From positions 1-36,672 of IMG/VR virus record IMGVR_UViG_3300031539_000137: DNA of 36,672 bases. One strand, written 5' to 3'. The DNA comes from a virus. Each line of letters begins with the position of its first letter. Within the stretch, counting starts at the first letter, position 1. The position numbers and the translations under genes are program-made. Shown here in pieces: positions 7,673 to 14,432 of the stretch. The notes beneath the pieces were generated by a model that made no database searches, was not told the origin of the DNA, and was given only the letters and a program-made list of their open reading frames with translations.

Positions 7673-7941
7673 GCCGTTGGCTCCTTCCTTTTCCGCTTCA
7701 GTTCCCGGATCGGGGTGAGGCCGGGATAGCAGATGGCCACCTGCAGGGCGCAATCCATCAGCGCCTCGTCCTCCGAACCATCGTGGATGCCCAAGCGAGG
7801 CAATTCCATGCTCTCGCCTGTCGATCGGAGTGTGGCAGTGATGACCCGGCGTGTAAATTGACGTTCCTCGGCGTGCAATTCGATGATATGACCAGTCGGG
7901 GCCCGGTAGGTGAAGTAGTTCCTTAATTCCCGTTCATCCAT
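7669..7941 (-). CDS. Small protein between the SbcC and SbcD genes
   Basis: 90 residues from ATG 7941, preceded by GAGG at suitable distance; a TTG at 7947 is an alternative. It is a mixed alpha/beta soluble protein (MDERELRNYFTYRAPTGHIIELHAEERQF) with a basic C-terminus (ELKRKRKEPTA). Its stop overlaps the SbcD start by ATGA. The position inside an sbcCD pair suggests an accessory role, but no family is recognised. Confidence 0.55.
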   Translation of the reverse strand: MDERELRNYFTYRAPTGHIIELHAEERQFTRRVITATLRSTGESMELPRLGIHDGSEDEALMDCALQVAICYPGLTPIRELKRKRKEPTA

Positions 7942-7951
7942 CGTCAATACC

Positions 7952-10216
7952 TCAATTCACGCTTATCAGGCTCCCCGCCGGACCTTTGACCACCTCGATC
8001 CGGTTCGGGAACGCCTCTCTCAGCTCCTCGATGTGCGTCACCACCAGGATCAGCTCGAAGTCGCCGGCCACCGACTGAATGGCCTCCACCAGCCGATCTC
8101 GGCCGCTGGCATCCTGGCTCCCAAACCCCTCATCCATGATCAGCGTCTGCAGCCGGGCCCCGGCTCTCCGCGCCAGCAGCTTCGAGATGGCGATCCTGAT
8201 GGCGAAGTCCAGCCGGAACCTCTCGCCTCCACTGAACAGGTCGTAGCTCCTCACCCCCAGCTCATCGCTCACCTGGATGTCCAGTGTCTCGCTGATGTCA
8301 CCCTTCTTCGTCTCCCGTTGGCTCTCGAAAGCCACGCTCATCCGCCCATCGGTCATCCTGGCCAGCAGCTCATTGGCCTGCTCCTCGATCTCTGGCAGCA
8401 CCGTCTCGATGATCATCGCCTGGATGCCTTTCTTGCCGAAGGCGGTGCGGAGCTGGTCGTACATCGCCTTGCTGCGGGAGGCCTCCTCGAACTGCTGCTC
8501 GAGCTTCTCCTTCTCGCCGGCCAGATACCGGCAGTGCTCGATCTGCTGCTGCGCCGCTCCCACTCGCAGGTTGGCCCGCGAGAACTCCTCAGCCAGGCGG
8601 TCTACGGTGCCTTGCAAATCCTGTTTCTCCCTGATGATCCGATCCATCTCCGCCATTTCTGCCCGCAGCGCATCCCGTTTGGCCGAGAGTTCAGCTACTG
8701 CTTCTTCCAGCCTGTCCGCTTCCGCCTGCCACTCAGCAATGCGCGCCTGCCTCATTGCCTGGTATCGAGCCTTGGTTTCGTCGATGGCCTGCTGGAGCTT
8801 GGGGACACGCTCTCGCCATTCTGCGAGTTGATTCTCTTCTGCCTCCAGTTTGGCCAGGCGGCCCACCAACCCTGTTTCCTTGGCCCGCAGCTCCTTCTGA
8901 TTTGCCAAGTTCATCTCAATGGCCCGTAGTCGGCTCTGGCAACTGGCTATCTGGCTATCGCGCTGCTCGATCCGTTCCTTGTTCTGGCGATATTGCGCGG
9001 CCTTCTCTTCACCCTCGCCCTGCTTGCCGGCCAGGATCTCCGCACGGTGCTCTTCGCTCAGCTCAGAATGACAGAGAGGACAGGTGCCCCCCAACCCCTG
9101 GAGGGTCTTCATCTCCTCCTTCAGGGCGTCCATGTCCTCCCGCAGGTTACTATTGGTAGCCGTCAGGGTGGCCCTTTCCTCTGAGAGCGTTGCCCTTTCG
9201 CCCTCCTCTATCTGCCTCTTGTCTTCGAGGTCAGAGAGATCATCCAATTGGCACCTTACATCCCTCAGGAGTTTCTTGGATTTCTCCATTGCCTGCGGAT
9301 CCAGGCGAGCGATCCGCGCCTCGACCTCTTCCAGCTCCTTTTGGTACTGCACGGATTGATCGACCGCCGAGTGAAGTTCCTCGCCCAGGGTTTCATCCGC
9401 ATTGCTGATCTTCCTCTGGATAGCCCCTCGCTCCGCTATCTTTTGCCGACCCTGGTCCTCGATCTCGACCAATGATGCCCGTTTCAAGGAAAGCTCGGTG
9501 GCCTTTTCTTTCACTGCGCTGAGGGAATGTTCAGCCTCTTTCAATTCCCCCTGGAGCCTGTCCACCTCTGAGGCCGCAGCATTCAGGTTGGCCTCGTGAT
9601 CCGCCTGGCGCTCGAGTTCCTCCGTCATCTGCTCTGCCCGGGCCTGGATCCGCATCACCTCCGCTTCGGCCTCCCTGGCCTTCGCCTTGGCCCGCTCCTC
9701 GAGTCCGTCCCATAGTCCCAGGTCCAGGATCTCGCCCAGGATCCGCTTTCTCTCGCCCGGCGGCTGATTGGTGAACTCATCGGCCCTACCCTGGAGAAGG
9801 AGTGCGGAGTTGATGAAGAGGTGGTAGTCCATGCCGATCGTGGAGTCGATGATCTCCTGGGTCTCCTTGATGGAGTCACCTGTCATCGGCTTCCAGTGGC
9901 TGTTGCTCTCTACCTGGAACTCCAGGGTGGAATTCCCCCGGCCGGCGCTGTCCCTCTGGCGGATGACGCGGTACTCCTGGTCCCCGAGCTGGAAGTCCAG
10001 GCGGACCTCCATCTGCTCCTCGCCCAGGTGGATCAGCTCATCATCGCGCCGGGCTCGCGCCTTGCCCCACAACGCCCATGTGAGCGCGTCGATGATCGCC
10101 GACTTGCCGTGACCGTTCTCGCCGGCCAGACACGCCAGGTGCAGGCCCGAGAGGTCCAGCTCCGTCGGTTGGGCGTAGGGCATGAAGTTGGTCATGCTCA
10201 GCCGTGTAGGTCGCAT
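7952..10216 (-). CDS. sbcC: SbcC/Rad50-like ATPase
   Basis: 754 residues. The Walker A motif GENGHGKS is at 32-39. Long coiled coils flank a zinc hook (CPLC at 379-382) that dimerises Rad50-type arms. The C-terminal lobe carries the ABC signature SGGERFRLDFAIR and Walker B LIMDEGFGSQD. With the SbcD-like nuclease it would bind and trim DNA ends in an ATP-dependent way. It is shorter than E. coli SbcC (about 1,050 residues) and close to phage and archaeal forms. The start at 10216 has a GGAGAAG ribosome binding site. Confidence 0.93.
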   Translation of the reverse strand: MRPTRLSMTNFMPYAQPTELDLSGLHLACLAGENGHGKSAIIDALTWALWGKARARRDDELIHLGEEQMEVRLDFQLGDQEYRVIRQRDSAGRGNSTLEFQVESNSHWKPMTGDSIKETQEIIDSTIGMDYHLFINSALLLQGRADEFTNQPPGERKRILGEILDLGLWDGLEERAKAKAREAEAEVMRIQARAEQMTEELERQADHEANLNAAASEVDRLQGELKEAEHSLSAVKEKATELSLKRASLVEIEDQGRQKIAERGAIQRKISNADETLGEELHSAVDQSVQYQKELEEVEARIARLDPQAMEKSKKLLRDVRCQLDDLSDLEDKRQIEEGERATLSEERATLTATNSNLREDMDALKEEMKTLQGLGGTCPLCHSELSEEHRAEILAGKQGEGEEKAAQYRQNKERIEQRDSQIASCQSRLRAIEMNLANQKELRAKETGLVGRLAKLEAEENQLAEWRERVPKLQQAIDETKARYQAMRQARIAEWQAEADRLEEAVAELSAKRDALRAEMAEMDRIIREKQDLQGTVDRLAEEFSRANLRVGAAQQQIEHCRYLAGEKEKLEQQFEEASRSKAMYDQLRTAFGKKGIQAMIIETVLPEIEEQANELLARMTDGRMSVAFESQRETKKGDISETLDIQVSDELGVRSYDLFSGGERFRLDFAIRIAISKLLARRAGARLQTLIMDEGFGSQDASGRDRLVEAIQSVAGDFELILVVTHIEELREAFPNRIEVVKGPAGSLISVN

Positions 10217-10254
10217 CTTCTCCTCCCAGAGAAACTATTGGCCCTCTCTAGTGT

Positions 10255-10551
10255 TCAAGGCAGAGCCAGAACCACTGTGACCAAATCCGGCCCACTTTGT
10301 TGCTGAACAGAGTCCACCTGTGCCAAGTGGTCCGTCTGCATTTGATGCAATAGGTTCGGTACATCATCTCCTCCTATAGAAACTAGCAAGCGCAGGACCG
10401 CCCGTCCGATCTCCTCGTCCGTCGCCTGCGCCGTGATCGTCAAGCCGGGGGCGCGGTCAGAGCCGCCGCTAACTCCAACCGCGCCCCGTCCAATAGTGTA
10501 TACAGGCTCAGTGCCCGTCAATTCTTGGCCCTTACCTACCGATCGGGACAT
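10255..10551 (-). CDS. Hypothetical early protein
   Basis: 98 residues starting at ATG 10551, overlapping the end of the upstream microprotein by 20 bases. The N-terminus is Gly/Ser-rich and probably disordered. The middle (TDEEIGRAVLRLLVSIGGDDVPNLLHQMQ) looks helical. No domain is recognised. It is placed between the Cro-like gene and sbcC in the early transcript. Confidence 0.45.
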   Translation of the reverse strand: MSRSVGKGQELTGTEPVYTIGRGAVGVSGGSDRAPGLTITAQATDEEIGRAVLRLLVSIGGDDVPNLLHQMQTDHLAQVDSVQQQSGPDLVTVVLALP

Positions 10552-10612
10552 GGATCCCCAGCAGCTCCAGCACGGTCCAGATCACCAGGACCGCCATGAT
10601 CAGCCCGGCCAT
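10532..10612 (-). CDS. 26-residue membrane microprotein
   Basis: An ATG at 10612 follows the TAA of the Cro-like gene by four bases and has a strong GAGGGGG ribosome binding site. The peptide (MAGLIMAVLVIWTVLELLGI...) is one hydrophobic span. It is too short for family assignment. It resembles the early membrane peptides often found in phages. Confidence 0.45.
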   Translation of the reverse strand: MAGLIMAVLVIWTVLELLGIHVPIGR

Positions 10613-10616
10613 CACG

Positions 10617-10838
10617 TTAGTCCCCCTCTGAATGTCGCTCACCGTTTCCTCCATCCCCGCTGAACACGTCCGGCCAGAGCCTCAGCATGGCCATGATCAC
10701 CTTTGCCCCTGGCTGCCGTTTGCCCGAGTACAGCAAGCTGAGGTGCGGATGGCTGATCCCCAGCAGGGCCGCGAAGTCCTGCTGGAGCTCGATCCCCAGC
10801 TCACTCTGCTTCTCCCTCAGCAATCCCACTACGTCCAT
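10617..10838 (-). CDS. Cro-like HTH regulator
   Basis: 73 residues from ATG 10838, preferred over GTG 10865 because CAGGTG lies eight bases upstream and the GTG would sit almost at the transcription start. Residues about 14-55 form an XRE-type helix-turn-helix (QQDFAALLGISHPHLSLLYSGKRQPG). It is the first gene of the leftward early transcript and diverges from the repressor gene, the standard place for Cro. It probably competes with the repressor at the intergenic operators to commit the phage to lytic growth (inference). Confidence 0.75.
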   Translation of the reverse strand: MDVVGLLREKQSELGIELQQDFAALLGISHPHLSLLYSGKRQPGAKVIMAMLRLWPDVFSGDGGNGERHSEGD

Positions 10839-10882
10839 CGGTAGAACACCTGTACGCTCGCGCACTCCCTTTTTCCGTTAGT

Positions 10883-10911
10883 ATTATACCCCAGACTTTT
10901 ACCGTTGTCAA
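10883..10911 (-). promoter_or_regulatory. Leftward early promoter, perfect consensus
   Basis: On the minus strand TTGACA (10911-10906) is followed after exactly 17 bases by TATAAT (10888-10883). Both hexamers match the sigma70/sigmaA consensus fully. It drives the Cro-like gene and the whole early operon. CCGTT repeats at about 10874 and 10902, one beside each hexamer, are possible operator half-sites. Confidence 0.9.
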
Positions 10912-10975
10912 GTAGCCACAGCAAACTTTAAGGTTCCTGGGGCTTTTCAATGCCCACAAGCGGCAGTAAATCGCC

Positions 10976-10981
10976 TATAAT
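10976..10981 (+). promoter_or_regulatory. Rightward repressor promoter (-10 box)
   Basis: TATAAT at 10976-10981 lies 27 bases upstream of the repressor ATG, but no good -35 hexamer is present at 16-19 bases spacing. A strong -10 with a weak -35 fits a promoter activated by its own product, as at lambda PRM. An imperfect palindrome (ACTTTAAGGT, about 10925-10934) between the two promoters is a candidate operator. Confidence 0.6.
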
Positions 10982-11008
10982 AAAATAAGACTTCGACGGC
11001 GCTTGACC

Positions 11009-11437
11009 ATGGCACTTGGACCGACCATCCGCAGGTTGCGGCAAGAACGACAGCTGCAGATCAACGAACTGGCGATGAGGCTCTCGCGACCCGATCCCTC
11101 GTACCTCGGAAAGATCGAGCGCGGAGAAGTTCCGAATCTGAGTTCTGAATTGATGGCTCAGATCGCGATGGCCCTCGATGTCAGCATAGACTATCTCTAC
11201 ATGGAGGCGGGAGTTCTCCCGGCCGACCATGACCCGGGTGAGCTTGATTCCACGGAACGCGACTTGATCAGAGCCATCCGTGGCATTGGGTCTCCGAGCG
11301 TCCGGCAGCGAGTGCTCGAGCAACTCACCTGGATCGCAGAGGTAGCCAGGGATGCGGACCTGGCCCGGCAGCCGCGTTTGAAGTTGGCGGCAGAGGAGCA
11401 CGAAGAGTATCAATCAAAGCAGCAAAGTGATGAATAG
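11009..11437 (+). CDS. XRE-family lysogeny repressor
   Basis: 142 residues from ATG 11009; an upstream TTG at 11003 is in frame but less likely, and no clear ribosome binding site is visible. Residues about 3-60 form a classic XRE helix-turn-helix (TIRRLRQERQLQINELAMRLSRPDPSYLGKIERGEVPNL is the relevant block at 5-43). The C-terminal part is helical and polar, with no S24/LexA peptidase motif. It is therefore unlikely to be inactivated by RecA-stimulated self-cleavage. It diverges from the Cro-like gene and heads the rightward lysogeny operon. Role inferred from position and domain. Confidence 0.8.
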   Translation: MALGPTIRRLRQERQLQINELAMRLSRPDPSYLGKIERGEVPNLSSELMAQIAMALDVSIDYLYMEAGVLPADHDPGELDSTERDLIRAIRGIGSPSVRQRVLEQLTWIAEVARDADLARQPRLKLAAEEHEEYQSKQQSDE

Positions 11438-12274
11438 ATGTCAGCGAATGGCCCAGATCTTCTCTCCAGGGGAATAAACGCCGTCAACGAGGGTCGAGCC
11501 TCCGAGGCCCGAACGCTTCTCATGCACTTACTACAGACAGATGAGCGCAATGAGAGAGCTTGGCTCTGGCTCAGTGCCGTCGTGGATACAGATGCCGAGC
11601 GCATGAACTGTCTGGAGAAAGTGATCGCCATCAACCCCGATAATCAACACGCCCTCCGGGGTTTGGCTGCATTGCGTCAGCGACAGGCGACCATAGCAGC
11701 ACCCAGCCCGGAGGCCCCAACACCATGGTATTTCTCGACAACGACCCTGGCTCTTACGTTTCTGTTTTGCACTCCGGTGTGGGCACTGCTGACTCTGGCC
11801 GACCGTCGCCATGGCAGGGGGACAAAGATCTTCGCCGGTCTAGTCGCAGCCGCATATCTTGCGCTCGGTGGTTATCTGATACTGTATGCAACACAGGGCG
11901 CCCAATTCACGACTCTGGTCGCGGGACCGGGAGACGTGCGTTTCGGCTCCGAGATACATGAGTCCACGGCAGGGGTCTCGCTGCGGGGCGAGAGTATGCA
12001 TTTCGCCGATGGGACACCCGGCGATCAGGTAGCGTGGATCGCATCCCTGGACGCACCCGCGCGCACGACCAACTTGAACATCGTGCTTTCAATGGGCACC
12101 GCAGCCGGGGGCGAGGCAGTCATCGCCAGCAACCCACTACAGTTGGCCGATCCTGGATACGACACCATCTATGGCATCCTCTCACCGGCGTTGTATTTCA
12201 CCGCTGGCACTTATACTCTGCGACTTATGTCAGGCGATTCCATTCTCGCCCAAGGGCAGTTCAATGTGCCTTGA
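11438..12274 (+). CDS. TPR membrane protein, probable lysogenic cargo
   Basis: 278 residues. The ATG directly follows the repressor TAG, so the two are almost certainly co-translated in the lysogen. Residues 5-85 form tetratricopeptide helices with the AWLWLSAVVDTDAERMNCLEKV block I associate with Chloroflexota proteins. Two transmembrane segments lie at about 98-120 and 131-150. A beta-rich C-terminal domain (about 155-278) would be extracytoplasmic. Nothing indicates a role in integration or virion assembly. Expression with the repressor suggests lysogenic conversion or superinfection exclusion at the host surface (inference). Confidence 0.7.
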   Translation: MSANGPDLLSRGINAVNEGRASEARTLLMHLLQTDERNERAWLWLSAVVDTDAERMNCLEKVIAINPDNQHALRGLAALRQRQATIAAPSPEAPTPWYFSTTTLALTFLFCTPVWALLTLADRRHGRGTKIFAGLVAAAYLALGGYLILYATQGAQFTTLVAGPGDVRFGSEIHESTAGVSLRGESMHFADGTPGDQVAWIASLDAPARTTNLNIVLSMGTAAGGEAVIASNPLQLADPGYDTIYGILSPALYFTAGTYTLRLMSGDSILAQGQFNVP

Positions 12275-12278
12275 CTTC

Positions 12279-12292
12279 ACCGAGCGCTCGGT
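12279..12292. repeat. Dispersed palindrome ACCGAGCGCTCGGT, copy 1
   Basis: A perfect 14-bp palindrome just after the TPR gene stop and 49 bases before the integrase ATG. The same core occurs at 21563, 27896 and 35171. It could be a regulator operator, a host-type dispersed repeat or part of the attachment region. Confidence 0.8.
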
Positions 12293-12302
12293 AAAATCAT
12301 CC

Positions 12303-12325
12303 CCCTCTCCCCCTGCGGGAGAGGG
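12303..12325. repeat. GC-rich hairpin before integrase
   Basis: CCCTCTCCC and GGGAGAGGG pair perfectly over nine bases around a five-base loop. No T-run follows, so it is not a typical terminator. Hairpins of this type are common between genes in several GC-rich bacteria. Being next to the integrase, it may also mark the phage attachment region. Confidence 0.6.
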
Positions 12326-12340
12326 TTGCGGTGACGGGTA

Positions 12341-13858
12341 ATGCGCTGCGTGATCTGGGCCGCCGTCAGTTCCCCCGGCCAGGCCTCCGAGGAGAAGGAC
12401 TCTATCCCCTCTCAGATCGAGGCCGCCCGCGAGCTCATCCAGCGCAGCGACGGCTGGCACGAGGTCCAGGAGCCGCTCGTCATCCCCGGCCACTCCAGGA
12501 GCTACATCTTCCTCGCCGATGCCGCCGCCGACATGCCTGTGTACACAGACCTCATGCAGTTGGCTCGTCAAGGCGAGATCGATCTCCTCGTCTGTCGTGG
12601 ACGTGATCGTCTGGGCCGGACCGATGCGCTGATCGCCCAGATCGAAGAGTACCTGGCCTCCTACAACGTCCAGGTGCTCTCCCTCTCCATGCCCACCAAG
12701 ATTCAGGAGCCGGGTGAGTTCGCCGCCAAAGGGAACCGGCCGGCGATCTGGATGCGGAGCATCGAGAGAGCCAAATCGCAGGACGAAGTGGCGGAGCTCA
12801 GGGCCAGGCACCGCATGGGCATGAGGAAGCGCATCAAGAGCGGCCTCCATGCCAGCAAGGTGCCCTATGGTTACCGGCTGGGCCCCGATGGCTACGGGGT
12901 CCCTCATCCAGCGGAGGCCTCAGTAGTCAGACTCCTGGCCAGGTGGACCCTGGAGGGCCTGCCCTATCGCGAGATGCTCAGGCGGCTGCCTTCTCATGCC
13001 AGCGGCCACCATCCCACCAGTGTGACCATGATCCAGCAGGTCCTCCGCAACCCCTACTATCGCGGTGCCGTCGCCTATCACCGCAAGGACCGGAAGACCC
13101 ATCGCTGGCGCGATCGCTCCCAGTGGCTGGTCGCCCCTGGCTTGCACGAAGGCATCCTCGATGAGGACATCTGGGAGCGCGTGCAAGCGGAGATGGACGC
13201 TCGGCGCCGGCAGGGATCCCGGGCCGCCGTAGTGATCAGACCCCTCTCCGGCTTCCTCTTCTGCGCCGAGTGTGGAGAGGGCATGATCATCCGTGGCGGC
13301 AATCCCGATTATGGCTATATGTATTATGCCTGCGAGAATTGCGCCGATCGAGACGGCGTGCATCGCAACACTATCCGTGACGACGTAGCGCACCAGGCAC
13401 TCATCGACTGGCTGCTGGAGAGGGCACTCAAACCCGAACTTCTTGCTGAGGAACTGGATCATCTCAGATCAGCCAATCTCGACGACGCACAAGGAGAACT
13501 GCGATCCCTCTCACAGGTTGTGGGCAGCAAGCGCGCGGCCCTCGAGCGATACCGGAGGGACTATGAGGAGGGCTGGCTGGATCGCACCGATTACTATACC
13601 AACAAACTCCGGCTGGAGGAGGAACTCGCCGGCGCCGAATCCCGCCTGCTCGAGCTGCAGCGCAGACATGATGCCTTCGACGTCGAGCGGCTGGAGCAGG
13701 CGATCAGCGCATTCCCTCCTGAGGCCATCAGGCGTCTGCGTCAGGACTGGCGCCAGCCGGACGTGGCCAGGCCCCTCAAGGCCCTGCTCCGTCAACTGGG
13801 CATCAGAGTCGAATGCACAAACTCCTCCCTCTCCATCGCTCTGGCCCGCGCATCATAA
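12341..13858 (+). CDS. int: Large serine recombinase / integrase
   Basis: 505 residues. The catalytic domain (about 1-150) has Ser10 in AVSSPGQ, a SIPSQ turn at 21-25 and GRDRLGRTD with Asp89, Arg90 and Arg93. The recombinase domain follows (VPYGYRLGPDGYG near 174), then a zinc ribbon (CAEC and CENC near 305-335), a coiled coil (about 380-455) and a C-terminal tail: the full large-serine-integrase layout. It would integrate the phage at attB and, with an RDF, excise it. Oddity: the residue two before the catalytic Ser is Ala8, where most family members have Arg. Spacing to the upstream gene suggests expression with the lysogeny operon. Confidence 0.93.
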   Translation: MRCVIWAAVSSPGQASEEKDSIPSQIEAARELIQRSDGWHEVQEPLVIPGHSRSYIFLADAAADMPVYTDLMQLARQGEIDLLVCRGRDRLGRTDALIAQIEEYLASYNVQVLSLSMPTKIQEPGEFAAKGNRPAIWMRSIERAKSQDEVAELRARHRMGMRKRIKSGLHASKVPYGYRLGPDGYGVPHPAEASVVRLLARWTLEGLPYREMLRRLPSHASGHHPTSVTMIQQVLRNPYYRGAVAYHRKDRKTHRWRDRSQWLVAPGLHEGILDEDIWERVQAEMDARRRQGSRAAVVIRPLSGFLFCAECGEGMIIRGGNPDYGYMYYACENCADRDGVHRNTIRDDVAHQALIDWLLERALKPELLAEELDHLRSANLDDAQGELRSLSQVVGSKRAALERYRRDYEEGWLDRTDYYTNKLRLEEELAGAESRLLELQRRHDAFDVERLEQAISAFPPEAIRRLRQDWRQPDVARPLKALLRQLGIRVECTNSSLSIALARAS

Positions 13859-13915
13859 TGCGCCGCGTCCACCTCTTCCTGAAGCGACTATTCCCGCGCA
13901 TTGACTGAAACCAAA

Positions 13916-13937
13916 CCGCCCCGGTCTCCCGGAGCGG
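13916..13937 (-). terminator. Terminator of the late operon
   Basis: In the minus-strand transcript a 9-bp stem (CCGCTCCGG / CCGGGGCGG, one G-U pair) with a GAGA tetraloop is followed by TTTGGTTT. It lies between the convergent ends of the holin-like gene (13986) and the integrase gene (13858). It should stop late transcription from entering int antisense. The U-tract is interrupted, so strength is uncertain. Confidence 0.65.
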
Positions 13938-13985
13938 CTTGGCGGAGGAAAAGATACTACGCGAGCCTTGCGGCTCTCCATTTCG

Positions 13986-14366
13986 TCAATCGCCTGCTTC
14001 CTTGTTCTCGCGCTTCAGGGCGCTGCCCATCTCGTATACCGCCCAATCGATAGTCGCACCGTTTGGGATCGCGCCTACAATGTCGTGGACTAGGTTGCTC
14101 CCGAAGCCCGCTCCGACCGCGGTGATGATCAGTCCGCTGTTTCCTGCCAGCGGCAGCCCCACGGCCGGGAACAGATCCAACCCGGCCAACAGGCTCAGGG
14201 CGAAACCCGGTATGGCACATGCTACCGCCTCCACCAGGTCTCGGAGTTCCTGCCTGACCTTCTCGCCGAAGTACGGCGTGATCGCCAGGATGATCAGCTT
14301 GATGGTGCGCTCGGCCAGCTTCTCGCCCACGAACGCCACGAATGCCACTGCTCCTAGGACTTCCAC
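13986..14366 (-). CDS. Membrane protein, holin candidate
   Basis: 126 residues from GTG 14366 with a GGAGG ribosome binding site. Hydrophobic segments lie near 3-13, 22-32, 48-72 and 78-92, with a charged C-terminal tail (SALKRENKEAGD). It is the last gene of the late operon, after endolysin and phosphoesterase, a position consistent with a holin or other lysis-timing membrane protein. There is no specific family match, and a structural or superinfection role is not excluded. Confidence 0.5.
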   Translation of the reverse strand: MEVLGAVAFVAFVGEKLAERTIKLIILAITPYFGEKVRQELRDLVEAVACAIPGFALSLLAGLDLFPAVGLPLAGNSGLIITAVGAGFGSNLVHDIVGAIPNGATIDWAVYEMGSALKRENKEAGD

Positions 14367-14422
14367 CTCTCACCTCCTGTATACTTCTTGTCTACGATCG
14401 TACACGCTTTGTACTCAGTCAC
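14354..14422 (-). CDS. Possible 22-residue peptide
   Basis: GTG 14422 has a strong GGAGGAGAAG ribosome binding site right after the phosphoesterase stop, and the frame runs to TAG 14354, overlapping the holin-like start. The peptide is short and polar (MTEYKACTIVDKKYTGGERW). It may serve mainly to couple translation. The DNA contains a 10-bp palindrome TACGATCGTA. Evidence is the ribosome site and spacing only. Confidence 0.3.
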   Translation of the reverse strand: MTEYKACTIVDKKYTGGERWKS

Positions 14423-14432
14423 CTTCTCCTCC

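Noticed and set aside
12279-12292. Palindrome as the lysogeny repressor operator
   Set aside because: No copy is present in the repressor/Cro intergenic region, where the repressor must bind, so assignment to this repressor is unsupported.
12303-12325. Hairpin as terminator of the repressor-TPR transcript
   Set aside because: No U-tract follows on either strand, and int lies just downstream on the same strand.
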